64,000 nt of DNA from Hyphomicrobiales bacterium (GCA_016125495.1 WGLQ01000007.1:62001-126000), one strand, 5' to 3'; positions 18,948 to 27,165 are shown, counted from the first letter of the stretch. The notes: generated by a model from the letters alone, not told the origin. Numbers and translations are program-made.

Positions 18948-20299
18948 ATGTTTCTCCCGCGCCGCTTGGCATCGTAGAGCGCCAGATCGGCCCGTTTCAG
19001 CAAGCCATCGGCCGTATCGGTGGCGTTCTGGAGGCAGGCCACACCGACGCTCGCCGTCACCCAGATCTCATCGCCGGCATGCGATATGCGGAACGGCTCG
19101 ACCTCGATCCGATTGCGCAGCCGCTCCGCCACCTGGCTGGCCCGATCGACGTCGGTGTCCGGCATCAGCACGACGAACTCCTCGCCCCCGATCCGGGCGG
19201 CGAGATCGATGCCCCGCGTGTTGCGCCGCAGGCGTGCCGCGAACTCCTTCAGCACGGTATCGCCGACGTCGTGCCCGAACGTATCGTTGACCGACTTGAA
19301 GTAGTCTATGTCGGTGAGCATTACGGAGAACGGCTTGCCGCGCTTTACAGCGTCATTCAGCTGGCTCTTGATGTGGGTGTCCATGTAGCGCCGGTTGTGC
19401 AGACCGGTCAGCGGATCGATGACGGCCTGCTCGACGCGTTCCTCGAGGCGGCTGCGCAGGAAATCCGAAAAGCACTTGCGCCGCAGCTGCGAGCGGACGC
19501 GCGCGTTCATCTCGGCCGTATCGAGCGGGCGCAAGAGATAGTCGTTGATGCCCATGTCGAGGCCGCGCATCAACCGTGCCTCGTCGCCCTTTTCGGTGAG
19601 CACGATGATCGGCAGGTGTCGGATGACGTCGACGGAGCGCACCTGCGAACAGAGCCGAAGGCCATCGGCGTCGCGCAGGCCGAGGCTGACGATGAGGAGA
19701 TCGAACGGCTCGTTGAGCAGCCGTGCGAGAGCCGCCGCCGGATCGCACTCGCAGGCGAGGGTATGGCCCCGATCGAGCTGTGTCCGCAGCCGCTCCTCCG
19801 CGCCCTCGCGATCGTCGACGAGCAGCACGCGCCCGCTCTGCCCGGCGGCCTCCAGATCTGGCCCGGTCTCGGCGTCGAGCCCGAGCCGCTGGCGCGTCGC
19901 CGCGCGCATCATCATCTCGTCGTTGAGCATTTTGACGCGCGCGAGATTGCGCACCCGGGTGATGAGCGCGATCTCGTCCACCGGCTTGCTCAGGAAGTCG
20001 TCGGCCCCCGCCTCGAGACCGCGCACCTTGTCGCTGGTCTGATCGAGCGCCGTCACCATGACGACCGGCAGGTGGCAGGTCCTTGGCGCCGACTTCAGCC
20101 GCCGGCAAACCTCGAAGCCATCCATGCCCGGCATCATCACGTCCAGCAGGACGACGTCGATTGCCTCACGCGCGCAGATTTCGAGCGCCTCCGGCCCGCT
20201 CATGGCGGTCACGACCTCGAAGTATTCCGCCGAGAGCCGTGCCTCGAGCAGCTTGACGTTGGCCACCAGATCATCGACGACGAGAACACGAGCGGTCAT
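18926..20299 (-). CDS. pleD: PleD-type response regulator diguanylate cyclase (REC-REC-GGDEF)
   Basis: Makes cyclic di-GMP from two GTP when phosphorylated; in Caulobacter it drives the swarmer-to-stalked transition. The first receiver domain (residues 1-120) has Asp9, Asp10 and phospho-acceptor Asp53 in VVLLDVMMPGMDG. The second (about 155-275) has SLGLRDADG where the acceptor should be, and is an adaptor receiver as in PleD. The GGDEF domain (about 295-457) has an intact RIGGEEF active site and an upstream RGID, matching the RxxD inhibitory site. At 457 aa it is full length. The divK gene lies 19 bases upstream on the same strand. Confidence 0.95.
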   Translation of the reverse strand: MTARVLVVDDLVANVKLLEARLSAEYFEVVTAMSGPEALEICAREAIDVVLLDVMMPGMDGFEVCRRLKSAPRTCHLPVVMVTALDQTSDKVRGLEAGADDFLSKPVDEIALITRVRNLARVKMLNDEMMMRAATRQRLGLDAETGPDLEAAGQSGRVLLVDDREGAEERLRTQLDRGHTLACECDPAAALARLLNEPFDLLIVSLGLRDADGLRLCSQVRSVDVIRHLPIIVLTEKGDEARLMRGLDMGINDYLLRPLDTAEMNARVRSQLRRKCFSDFLRSRLEERVEQAVIDPLTGLHNRRYMDTHIKSQLNDAVKRGKPFSVMLTDIDYFKSVNDTFGHDVGDTVLKEFAARLRRNTRGIDLAARIGGEEFVVLMPDTDVDRASQVAERLRNRIEVEPFRISHAGDEIWVTASVGVACLQNATDTADGLLKRADLALYDAKRRGRNIVAVKAA

Positions 20300-20318
20300 G
20301 TTTTAAGGTCCAGCTGGC

Positions 20319-20747
20319 TTATGCGGCTCCCGCGTATTGGCGCACGGTCTCGAGGAACAATGGAACGGAGATGGGCTTCGAGATGTAGGCCTCACAGCCG
20401 CCTTGCCGGATGCGCTCCTCGTCGCCCTTCATGGCGAACGCCGTGACGGCCACCACCGGGATGCTCGCGAGATCGTCGTCATCCTTGAGCCACTTGGTGA
20501 CCTCGAGCCCCGAGACCTCGGGGAGCTGGATGTCCATCAGGATGAGATCGGGACGGTGCGCGCGCGCGATATCGAGGGCCTTGAGACCGTCGCGGGTCGT
20601 CAGCGTGACGTAACCGTGCGCTTCCAGGAGGTCATTGAAGAGCTTCATGTTGAGCTCGTTGTCCTCGACGATCATCACGACCTTCGTCGTCGTCGACGGC
20701 CCTTGCGGAGTGCCCCCCGGCTCCCGCATCCTCGTAATCAGCGTCAT
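20319..20747 (-). CDS. divK: Single-domain response regulator DivK
   Basis: A 142-residue receiver protein of the DivK type, acting with the DivJ/PleC kinases to steer cell polarity and CtrA activity. The family hallmark [20 protein letters not shown] (residues 27-46) is followed by [11 protein letters not shown] with phospho-acceptor Asp72 and by [13 protein letters not shown] and YISKPI with the conserved Lys. ATG 20747 leaves an extra 20 or so N-terminal residues compared with Caulobacter DivK; ATG 20729 is the only shorter in-frame ATG and has GAGG too close. It is followed by pleD, and a CtrA-like site lies about 90 bases upstream. Confidence 0.93.
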   Translation of the reverse strand: MTLITRMREPGGTPQGPSTTTKVVMIVEDNELNMKLFNDLLEAHGYVTLTTRDGLKALDIARAHRPDLILMDIQLPEVSGLEVTKWLKDDDDLASIPVVAVTAFAMKGDEERIRQGGCEAYISKPISVPLFLETVRQYAGAA

Positions 20748-20832
20748 GACACCAATGCCCCCGGCTCCGTTCAACGGAGCACGTTTTCTGAACCCGCGCC
20801 CGGAGTATGCGCGCGCAAACGTAACCATCCGC

Positions 20833-20848
20833 TTAAACTCGCAATTAA
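20833..20848. promoter_or_regulatory. CtrA-like site between divK and the DUF3572 gene
   Basis: Two TTAA half-sites (20833-20836 and 20845-20848) are separated by eight bases; read on the minus strand this is TTAA-N7-TTTA, one mismatch from the CtrA consensus TTAA-N7-TTAA. GTAACCAT at 20821-20828 resembles the TTAACCAT half-site. In Caulobacter divK is a CtrA target, which makes the match plausible, but the spacing is imperfect. Confidence 0.4.
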
Positions 20849-20873
20849 AACGAGATGTTAGCAGGAGATATCG

Positions 20874-21188
20874 ATGCCGAAGGCAGCCGTGACGCGAATG
20901 AACCGTGACGATGCCGAACTCCTCGCGCTCGCGGCCATCGCCTTCCTGGCGGGCGACGATCGCCACCTAGCGGGCTTCCTCTCGGCAACCGGCCTCGCGC
21001 CGGGCGAATTGCGCCAGGCCGCAAGCGAGCCGGGCTTCAAGGCGGGCGTACTCGAGTACCTGCTCACCGACGAGAGCCTGCTGCTCGCCTTCGCCGGATC
21101 CCACCAGTTCGCACCCGAGCGTGTTGCGATCGCCTGGCGCCTCCTGACCGACGATCCGGCGCGTGCCGCGGAAAGCTTCGGGCAATGA
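20874..21188 (+). CDS. DUF3572 family protein
   Basis: A 104-residue protein of the alphaproteobacterial DUF3572 family, unknown function. It is almost entirely helical ([39 protein letters not shown]), acidic, with no signal or membrane segment. It is divergent from divK, a placement common in this group, and shares the regulatory region between them. AGGAGAT lies a few bases upstream of ATG 20874; an internal ATG at 20898 (MNRDDAELL) is a shorter alternative. Its stop overlaps the ROK kinase start (ATGA). Confidence 0.88.
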   Translation: MPKAAVTRMNRDDAELLALAAIAFLAGDDRHLAGFLSATGLAPGELRQAASEPGFKAGVLEYLLTDESLLLAFAGSHQFAPERVAIAWRLLTDDPARAAESFGQ

Positions 21189-22108
21189 GGCGCGACGTGC
21201 GCTACGGCATCGATCTTGGCGGCACGAAGATCGCGGGCGTTGCCCTCGCCCCGGACGACACCGAGATCGCCCGCCATCGGGTTCCGACGCCACGCGACGA
21301 TTACGAAGCGACCCTCGCGGCCATCGCCGCAATGCTCGCCCACCTCGAAGCGGGTGCCGACGGTGCCCTTGGAAGCGTCGGCCTCGGTATTCCGGGCTCC
21401 CTCGCCCCAACCGACGGGCGCGTCCAGAACGCCAACTCGACCTGGCTCAACGGTCGTCATCTCCAGCGCGACCTCGAAGAACGCCTCTCGCGCCCCGTCG
21501 CCATCGCCAACGACGCCGACTGCTTCGCCCTTTCCGAGGCCCACGACGGCGCCGCCAAGGGCGCCGGCTCGGCGTTCGGCGTCATCATCGGCACCGGTTG
21601 CGGGGGCGGCATCGTGATTGGCGGTCGACTGCTGTCCGGACCGCGCGGCTCGGCTGGTGAATGGGGCCACACGCCCTTGCCGTGGGTCCTCGAGGATGAA
21701 TTTCCGGGCCCCGCCTGCTGGTGCGGGCAGCGCGGCTGCATGGAAACCTGGGTGTCCGGGCCGGGACTTGCCGCCGACCATTACCGGGCGACGGGCGAAC
21801 ATTGCGAGGCCCGCGCCATCGCGCAGGCCGCCCGGGGCGGCAACCGGCTGGCGATTGCCGCCCTCGACCGTCACACCTTTCGGCTCGCGCGCGGTCTGGC
21901 GATGATCGTCAACATCCTCGACCCGGAGGTCATCGTGCTTGGCGGCGGCCTGTCCGAAATGGCGCACCTCTATGAGGAACTGCCGCGTCGGATGGCGCCT
22001 TTCGTCTTCGCGCGCGAGACGCGGGTTCGAGTCGTGCCGGCCCGCTGGGGCGCCGCGAGCGGCGTGCGCGGCGCGGCGCGGCTGCCGCCGCTGGGCGGGA
22101 GCCGCTGA
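21185..22108 (+). CDS. ROK family sugar kinase
   Basis: Probable ATP-dependent kinase of fructose, glucose or N-acetylglucosamine. The 307-residue protein has the phosphate-binding DLGGTKIAGVAL near residue 11, catalytic NDADCFALSE near 111, GEWGHTPLPW near 158, and the ROK zinc motif CWCGQRGCMETW (about residues 179-190). There is no N-terminal helix-turn-helix, so this is an enzyme, not a ROK repressor. It is translationally coupled to the DUF3572 gene (ATGA). Substrate cannot be fixed from sequence; fructokinase (Mak) and NagK types are both close. Confidence 0.9.
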   Translation: MRRDVRYGIDLGGTKIAGVALAPDDTEIARHRVPTPRDDYEATLAAIAAMLAHLEAGADGALGSVGLGIPGSLAPTDGRVQNANSTWLNGRHLQRDLEERLSRPVAIANDADCFALSEAHDGAAKGAGSAFGVIIGTGCGGGIVIGGRLLSGPRGSAGEWGHTPLPWVLEDEFPGPACWCGQRGCMETWVSGPGLAADHYRATGEHCEARAIAQAARGGNRLAIAALDRHTFRLARGLAMIVNILDPEVIVLGGGLSEMAHLYEELPRRMAPFVFARETRVRVVPARWGAASGVRGAARLPPLGGSR

Positions 22109-22111
22109 CCC

Positions 22112-22151
22112 GCACGAACACGAGCCATCCGACTCGGGACGTCGTTCGTGC
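22112..22151 (+). terminator. Hairpin after the ROK kinase gene, possible terminator
   Basis: GCACGAAC (22112-22119) pairs with GTTCGTGC (22144-22151), and inside it CGAG (22121-22124) pairs with CTCG (22133-22136). It begins four bases after the stop codon. There is no clear T-run after it, so termination is likely but not certain. Confidence 0.4.
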
Positions 22152-22275
22152 CCCTTGCCCGGTGCTGGCGGCACGCCTGCGACGCCAGACCAACGTCCGA
22201 AACACGGCGCAAAACTCTCGGACCAATCGATACGACCAATGCGCATTATGCGGGTGCCGCCGCCCCCCTAGTTTC

Positions 22276-22318
22276 CTCCTTGGCCGAGGTGAACCGCCCT
22301 ACGGGGCAGACCAAGGAG
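22276..22318 (+). promoter_or_regulatory. Leader hairpin that hides the ribosome binding site of the Arg-Gly repeat gene
   Basis: CTCCTTGG (22276-22283) is perfectly complementary to CCAAGGAG (22311-22318), which contains the full Shine-Dalgarno AAGGAG of the gene starting at 22326. A small inner GC hairpin sits in the 27-base loop. The fold would block ribosome entry until melted or bound, as in RNA thermometers or cis-regulated leaders. I do not recognise a known riboswitch class. Confidence 0.5.
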
Positions 22319-22325
22319 AAATGCA

Positions 22326-22874
22326 ATGGCAGACGGCGACAACTCCAAACTCGAGGGCGATGGCTCGCCGAACGTGGCTTCGAGGCGTCGGTTCCTGCGG
22401 CTCTTGGGACTCGCGACCATCGCGGTCGCGGCGGCACCGGCGGCGCTCGTGATCGGCGAGGCCGACGCCAAGGGCGGCGGCGGCGGCGGGGGCGGCTCCG
22501 GCGACAGCGGGGGCGATGATTCCGGTGGGCGCGGCAATGGCAGCGACGATGGTCCGGGCGACGATTCCGGTGGCCGGGGACGTGGCCGCGGCAGCGACGA
22601 TGGGCCAGGAGACGACTCGGGCAGCGGTCGCGGTGGTGGTCGTGGCAGAGGACGCGGCAATGGCAGCGGGCGCGGTCGTGGTCGCGGCCAAGCCAGCCTC
22701 AGTGGTGACGATGACGGGCATGGACGCGGCCGAGGCCGGGGACGTGGCCGCGGGCGCGGCAGGGGTCGCGGTCGTGGACGCGGTCGAGGCAGGGGCCGGC
22801 GCTCGAATTTCGCGCTGAACGATTGCACGCGTCGTCGTCCGTCCAACCCGTTCTGCACGGGCCATCAGTACTGA
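22326..22874 (+). CDS. Tat-exported Gly/Asp/Arg repeat protein, unknown function
   Basis: A 182-residue protein with a twin-arginine signal: SRRRFLRLLG (about residues 19-28), hydrophobic ATIAVAAAPAALVIG, then ADA before the mature part. The mature protein starts with poly-Gly, then imperfect acidic repeats (GDDSGGRG...GSDDGP, three copies, about residues 63-100), then a run of alternating Gly-Arg (about 132-158), and ends with two cysteines (NDC and PFC) and GHQY. A perfect AAGGAG lies eight bases upstream of the ATG, and an intrinsic terminator follows, so it is a single-gene unit. A secreted RG-rich, DNA-, RNA- or polyanion-binding protein is inference; the family is not recognised. Confidence 0.7.
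   Translation: MADGDNSKLEGDGSPNVASRRRFLRLLGLATIAVAAAPAALVIGEADAKGGGGGGGGSGDSGGDDSGGRGNGSDDGPGDDSGGRGRGRGSDDGPGDDSGSGRGGGRGRGRGNGSGRGRGRGQASLSGDDDGHGRGRGRGRGRGRGRGRGRGRGRGRGRRSNFALNDCTRRRPSNPFCTGHQY
22719..22800 (+). repeat. Six-base tandem repeat coding for Gly-Arg
   Basis: Imperfect GGNCGN hexamers repeated about thirteen times within the repeat protein gene. Third positions vary, so the repeat is kept at the protein level rather than being a recent slippage product. The length of the run could still vary between strains. Confidence 0.6.
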
Positions 22875-22947
22875 CACCGGAACCGTTCCGGTTGCACGCA
22901 ACTCCCGCAACGTGATCGGGGATGGACTTGGTCACATGGGGGGACTT

Positions 22948-22983
22948 GGATGGTGATCCTCGCGATCACCATCCTCTTTTTTC
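22948..22983 (+). terminator. Intrinsic terminator of the Arg-Gly repeat gene
   Basis: GGATGGTGATC (22948-22958) and GATCACCATCC (22964-22974) form an 11-bp perfect stem with the loop CTCGC, followed by TCTTTTTT. This is the clearest plus-strand rho-independent terminator in the window. It stands 74 bases after the stop codon. Confidence 0.85.
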
Positions 22984-23036
22984 GTCGCCGGCTCCAACCG
23001 GGTCCGGCTCCATGCCCGGCTCATCGGCACATCCCA

Positions 23037-23432
23037 TCAGCCGGGCATCCGCAGCTCGATCCGATCCTCGTCACGGCAGGTGTGGCTGCGGCTGTTCGCC
23101 GAGCGGTTGGACCACTGGGCGTTGCCCGCGTCCCAGAGTTGATAGATCACCGTGAATTGGCCGGTCGCACCGGAGTCCAACCGGTTGAGCCGGCGTGGCG
23201 CCGTCAGGACCGCGGCACCCGAATTGATCACCCGGTTGCCGACGTCCTCGATCCAGGTCCCGTCGTTGCCCACGATGTGCACGCTGCGCACACGCACGCG
23301 AGTTGCATGATCATTGACGAACTGGAAGCGCACCTGGACGCAATCGCCTGCGTGCGCCGTCCCGCCCGCCGTCGTCCCCGCCGCCAGCCACGTCACGGCG
23401 ATCAGCAGCCCCGCTCGCACCACCTTCGCCAT
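23037..23432 (-). CDS. Small secreted protein of unknown function
   Basis: A 131-residue protein with a Sec signal peptide (KVVRAGLLIAVTWLAAG, cleavage probably at AHA-GDC). The mature part of about 100 residues is beta-rich (VQVRFQFVNDHATRVRVRSV) with one Cys at its N-terminus and one near residue 121 (SHTC), likely to form a disulfide in the periplasm. No family recognised. ATG 23432 has GGGAG eight bases upstream; two ATGs at 23438 and 23447 are possible but less well placed. An inverted repeat ATGCCCGGCT/AGCCGGGCAT at 23012-23048 covers its stop. Confidence 0.6.
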   Translation of the reverse strand: MAKVVRAGLLIAVTWLAAGTTAGGTAHAGDCVQVRFQFVNDHATRVRVRSVHIVGNDGTWIEDVGNRVINSGAAVLTAPRRLNRLDSGATGQFTVIYQLWDAGNAQWSNRSANSRSHTCRDEDRIELRMPG

Positions 23433-23528
23433 ACCCATGACTCCCATCCGATGTGTCCATCAGACTGGCGCAGTCTCCGTTTCCGGGCAAGGCGCACCGA
23501 GGGGAAAGGTGAGTGCCAGCGGGCACGA

Positions 23529-24428
23529 TCACTCGCAGGCCGTCAGTTCGAGATACTCGAGCTTGCTCAATTCGCCGTCGAGCGCGAAATCCCCATAGTC
23601 GATCCTGAGGTCGCGAACCACGCCGTTCTCGAACATGCGAAATCCCATCTCGTAGGCCGGCACGACCTCGCCGGGCAGACTGAGCGGCTCGAAATAGCTG
23701 ACCAGCATCGGCCAGGACGGGAGCTTTTCCAGCCCCGCGATGCGCGACCGGTCATCGTCGCCATCGCCGCTGCCAGGTGCCGGAGACCGATCCCTGGCAC
23801 CGCTGTCGTGCCCGATCACGGTTGTCGCCTGATAGACTTTGGCGCCGTTGTCGGAGCCGTCGTAGAGCCGCACGTCGAGCAGTTCGTCTCCCCGGCGCGC
23901 GGCGGCCAGCATGGCCAGCGAATGCTGGATCGGAAAGAGGATACGCCCCTCGAACCGCTCCCGGCGGGCCGCCGGTTCGCTGAGTTCGACCACGATGGCC
24001 TCCTCGCCCTCGCGATGGGCTTCGCCAGCCGTCGTCTCGGCGAGGGAATCGTCGCGGAACGTGTCGCTCTGGAAGCGGTAGGTCTGGCCGCCGGCATCCT
24101 CGGAGCTTGATGTTCGCAGGTCCGAGACGAGGTTGTTGCCCTCCCTGTCCGTCATCTGCGTCACGAGCCGCATGGCCTGCTCGTAGCCCGCGCACGCGCT
24201 TCCTTGCAGCGAAAAGACGAGCCGACCGCGCAACGCCGTCACACCTGAGCCGCTCGCCGATTCGGCCAGCCGAAGCTCGTAGATCGCGCGATGCGGGCGA
24301 AGGATTTCACCCGCTGCGGTACCAGGCATCGCGGCGCGGGCTCCCCCGCCGGCCAGCAGGCCGAGGACGAGCCCGGCGACGACTGTCTCCCTCGTTCGCC
24401 CTCGCATGCGTTGCAAGCCCCATGACAT
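23529..24428 (-). CDS. eipB: EipB-like cell envelope integrity protein (DUF1849)
   Basis: Periplasmic beta-spiral protein of the DUF1849 family; Brucella EipB is needed for envelope integrity. The 299-residue protein has a signal peptide (ETVVAGLVLGLLAGGGARA) and the family start LRPHRAIYELRL. One Cys occurs in GSACAGYEQAMRL, and a second at the C-terminal end (LELTACE), consistent with the conserved disulfide of EipB. The central beta-rich part includes TYRFQSDTFRDDS and GRILFPIQHSLAML. A Gly/Asp/Ser-rich loop of about 20 residues near 210 looks like a local insertion. ATG 24428 has GAGG upstream; ATG 24407 (MRGRTRE) is an alternative. Confidence 0.85.
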   Translation of the reverse strand: MSWGLQRMRGRTRETVVAGLVLGLLAGGGARAAMPGTAAGEILRPHRAIYELRLAESASGSGVTALRGRLVFSLQGSACAGYEQAMRLVTQMTDREGNNLVSDLRTSSSEDAGGQTYRFQSDTFRDDSLAETTAGEAHREGEEAIVVELSEPAARRERFEGRILFPIQHSLAMLAAARRGDELLDVRLYDGSDNGAKVYQATTVIGHDSGARDRSPAPGSGDGDDDRSRIAGLEKLPSWPMLVSYFEPLSLPGEVVPAYEMGFRMFENGVVRDLRIDYGDFALDGELSKLEYLELTACE

Positions 24429-24626
24429 ATAGGCGTCATCCTCAGCTATCCGATCCATAGGATCGCGCGCGGGCCTGAATGAGGCGAACACCTCGACGCC
24501 GCGCGCAGAGCCTTGCGATCCGGTGACACGTCCGCTGGCGATGTGCAACAAGTGCGCAAAGACCATCCCGACCCCTGCATCGGCGCAAACGACGCCATCA
24601 GCCCCTGGAGCAACGAGGAACCGAGC

Positions 24627-25097
24627 ATGACCGACACCATCGCCCAACGGCTCGCGGCCAAAGGCATCGAGCTTCCAGTGGGCCCCCGCCCCGTCGCCAA
24701 CTACGTTCCGGCGATCCTCTCCGGCAACCTCCTCTTCGTTTCCGGTCAGGTGCCTTTCGTCGATGGCAAGATCGCCGTTGCCGGACAGCTCGGCGCCGGC
24801 GTCACGGTCGCCGAAGGCCAGCGCGCCGCCGAGATCTGCGCCATCAACATCCTCGCCCAGGCCAAGGCCGCTCTCGGCGATCTCGAGCGTATCGAGCAGG
24901 CGCTGCGCCTGACGGGCTTCGTTGCTTCGGTGCCGGACTTCACCGATCAGCCGGCCGTCGTCAACGGCGCCTCGAACCTGCTCGCCGAAATCCTCGGCGA
25001 GCGCGGCCGCCACACCCGCTCGGCCGTCGGCGTCGTTTCCCTGCCGCTCGGCGCCGCCGTCGAGATCGATGCCATCTTCGCGGTGAAAGCGTCGTGA
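24627..25097 (+). CDS. RidA (YjgF) family protein
   Basis: A 156-residue cytosolic protein of the RidA/YjgF family, whose archetype hydrolyses reactive enamine and imine intermediates. Typical features are GNLLFVSGQVPFVDGKI (about residues 32-48), a central AAEICAINILAQAKAAL helix and the C-terminal LPLGAAVEIDAIFAVKA. It belongs to the longer, about 155-aa, branch; residues of the archetypal RidA catalytic site are not clearly conserved, so activity is uncertain. GAGGAACCGAGC lies upstream of the ATG. Its stop overlaps the GTG start of the phosphodiesterase gene. Confidence 0.9.
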   Translation: MTDTIAQRLAAKGIELPVGPRPVANYVPAILSGNLLFVSGQVPFVDGKIAVAGQLGAGVTVAEGQRAAEICAINILAQAKAALGDLERIEQALRLTGFVASVPDFTDQPAVVNGASNLLAEILGERGRHTRSAVGVVSLPLGAAVEIDAIFAVKAS

Positions 25098-25918
25098 AAC
25101 ACGGCCCTGGCCGACCAGCCAAGTCCCTGCGCGCGGGCTCGCCAGCACTCGCCGGCCGGGCGCGCATCGACTGGGACCTCGGACCCGTCGCGCACCGGGG
25201 CCTCCACGATTGCGCGGCCGGTTGCATCGAGAACACGGCCGGTGCCGTGTCCGCGGCCATCGCCGCGGGTCTCGCCGTCGAAGTCGATCTCCAGGTCTCC
25301 GCCGATGGCGTCGCGATGGTTTTTCACGATGACACCCTCGACCGGCTGACGGGAGAGCGCGGCCCCGTGCGTGCGCGCTCGGCCGGAGAACTCGCACGGA
25401 TCCGCCATACGGTCGGCGGCGAGCCGATAATCTCGTTCACCGACCTCCTCGACCTCGTCGACGGCCGCGTTGCGCTGTTCGTCGAGACCAAGAGCCATTT
25501 CGACGGCGACCGCGCCCTCGAGAAGGCACTCGTCGGCCCGCTCGAGGCCTATGACGGGCCGTTGGCCCTCATGTCCTTCGATCCGGACGCCATGGCCTGG
25601 TGCCGCGAGCACATTCCTCACGTCCCGCGCGGCCTCGTTTCTGGCAGCTACCCGAACCGGGCCTGGCTTCCGGAGGCGGGCGGGCTGGCCGATCGCATCC
25701 GTCTGCGCCGGCTCGATGATCTGGAGCGCATTGCTGCCGCGTTCGTGAACTACGAGATCGCCGCGTTGGCGAGCGCGCCGCCGCAGCGTGCGCGACGCGA
25801 AATGGGCCTGCCGCTGCTCACCTGGACCGTGCGTACGCCGGCAGAGCGCTCACGCGCCGCCCGCCTCGCCGACGCCATGGTCTTCGAGGGCTTCATGCCC
25901 GATCCGCGCGGCCTTTGA
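25094..25918 (+). CDS. Glycerophosphodiester phosphodiesterase
   Basis: Hydrolyses glycerophosphodiesters to glycerol 3-phosphate and an alcohol. The 274-residue TIM-barrel protein has VAHRGLHD (His and Arg of the active site, near residue 34), ENTAGA, EVDLQVSADG and FHDDTLDRLTG, covering the metal and catalytic residues of the GDPD family; ALFVETKSHFDGD provides the next acidic ligand. A basic N-terminus of about 25 residues precedes the barrel; no signal peptide, so probably cytosolic. The GTG start shares bases with the RidA stop (GTGA). Confidence 0.92.
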   Translation: MKHGPGRPAKSLRAGSPALAGRARIDWDLGPVAHRGLHDCAAGCIENTAGAVSAAIAAGLAVEVDLQVSADGVAMVFHDDTLDRLTGERGPVRARSAGELARIRHTVGGEPIISFTDLLDLVDGRVALFVETKSHFDGDRALEKALVGPLEAYDGPLALMSFDPDAMAWCREHIPHVPRGLVSGSYPNRAWLPEAGGLADRIRLRRLDDLERIAAAFVNYEIAALASAPPQRARREMGLPLLTWTVRTPAERSRAARLADAMVFEGFMPDPRGL

Positions 25919-25956
25919 GCGGGGCGCCCGACCGGCAGAACTGGAGTAGAACCGAG

Positions 25957-27165
25957 GTGATCGAACGAGGCCAGCCCGTCGCTCGCATCCTGCCGGCGAT
26001 CTCCGCCATCGCGGCCGGGGCCTGGGACGCCTGCGCCAATCCGGCCGGCCGGCCGCTCGACCCGTTCCTCTCGCACGCCTTCCTCCTCGCCCTCGAGGAA
26101 AGCCGTTCGGTCGCCCCGCGCACGGGCTGGCAGCCTCGCCACATCGTCATCGAGGATGCCTCGGGCAGCCTCCGCGCCGCGATGCCCTGCTACCTCAAGA
26201 GCCACAGCCGGGGGGAGTACATCTTCGACCACGGCTGGGCGGAGGCCTACGAGCGGGCCGGCGGGCGCTACTATCCCAAGCTGCTCTCGGGCGTCCCCTT
26301 CACCCCCGTCACCGGCCGCCGGTTTCTTTCCCCCTCGGCGACCGACGATCCGGGCGCCCGCACCATGCTGCTCTCGGCCGCCATCCAGCTCTGCGAACAG
26401 CACGGGATTTCCTCCTTCCACGCCAATTTCCTGACGCGGCAGGAGTGGGAGGGTTGCGGCGCGCTCGGCCTCCTCCAGCGAACCGACCAGCAGTTCCACT
26501 GGCACAACGCCGGTTATTCTTCCTTCGACGACTTTCTCGCCACGCTTGCCTCCCGCAAGCGCAAGGCGCTGAGGAAGGAGCGCGAAGCGGTGCGCGCGGC
26601 CGGCCTCACCATCACCTGGCACACTGGCGGAGGTATCACCGAAGACCACTGGGACGCCTTCTTCACCTTCTATCAGGACACCGGTTCGCGCAAGTGGGGC
26701 TCGCCCTATCTCAACCGGGAGTTCTTTTCCCTCATCGGCACCTCCATGGCCGACCGCCTCCTCCTCGTGCTGGCGCGCCGTGCAGGGCGCCCGATCGCCG
26801 GCGCCCTCAACCTCATTGGCGGCGACACGCTCTACGGCCGCTACTGGGGCTGCACCGAGCACCACCCCTTCCTGCACTTCGAACTCTGCTACTATCAGGC
26901 CATCGACTTCGCCATCGCCCACCGGCTCGCCGTCGTCGAGGCCGGCGCCCAGGGCGAGCACAAGCTCGCGCGCGGCTATCTGCCGACCACGACATACAGC
27001 GCGCACTGGATCGCCGATCCCGGTTTTCGCCGCGCCGTTGCCGACTATCTCGAGCGCGAGCGGGCCTATGTCGCCGAGATGGGCGAGGCGCTCGCCAGCC
27101 AGGCGCCTTACCGGCGTGGCCCCGCCGAAGGCGAGAGCGGCGACCAGGACGATCCGGACGCTTGA
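25957..27165 (+). CDS. GNAT-fold acyltransferase of the COG3146 (DUF482) family
   Basis: A roughly 400-residue protein of the COG3146 family, which has tandem GNAT-like folds related to peptidoglycan-type FemABX transferases. Recognisable stretches are PFLSHAFLLALEESRSV, YIFDHGWAEAYERAGGRYYP, FHANFLTRQEWEG, SRKRKALRKEREAV and AGAQGEHKLARGYLP. Substrate unknown. Start is unclear: GTG 25957 gives the usual family N-terminus, whereas TTG 25915 would overlap the phosphodiesterase stop (TTGA). It is followed by a HIT hydrolase gene, and the four genes from ridA onward form a likely operon. Confidence 0.88.
   Translation: MIERGQPVARILPAISAIAAGAWDACANPAGRPLDPFLSHAFLLALEESRSVAPRTGWQPRHIVIEDASGSLRAAMPCYLKSHSRGEYIFDHGWAEAYERAGGRYYPKLLSGVPFTPVTGRRFLSPSATDDPGARTMLLSAAIQLCEQHGISSFHANFLTRQEWEGCGALGLLQRTDQQFHWHNAGYSSFDDFLATLASRKRKALRKEREAVRAAGLTITWHTGGGITEDHWDAFFTFYQDTGSRKWGSPYLNREFFSLIGTSMADRLLLVLARRAGRPIAGALNLIGGDTLYGRYWGCTEHHPFLHFELCYYQAIDFAIAHRLAVVEAGAQGEHKLARGYLPTTTYSAHWIADPGFRRAVADYLERERAYVAEMGEALASQAPYRRGPAEGESGDQDDPDA

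Noticed and set aside
22023-22045. GGTTCGAGTC resembling a tRNA T-arm
   Set aside because: It lies inside the ROK kinase coding region and no acceptor or anticodon stem can be built around it.
22326-22874. Collagen-like or PE-PGRS-like protein
   Set aside because: The repeats are Gly-Arg and Gly-Asp, not Gly-X-Y triplets with Pro, and the signal is twin-arginine.
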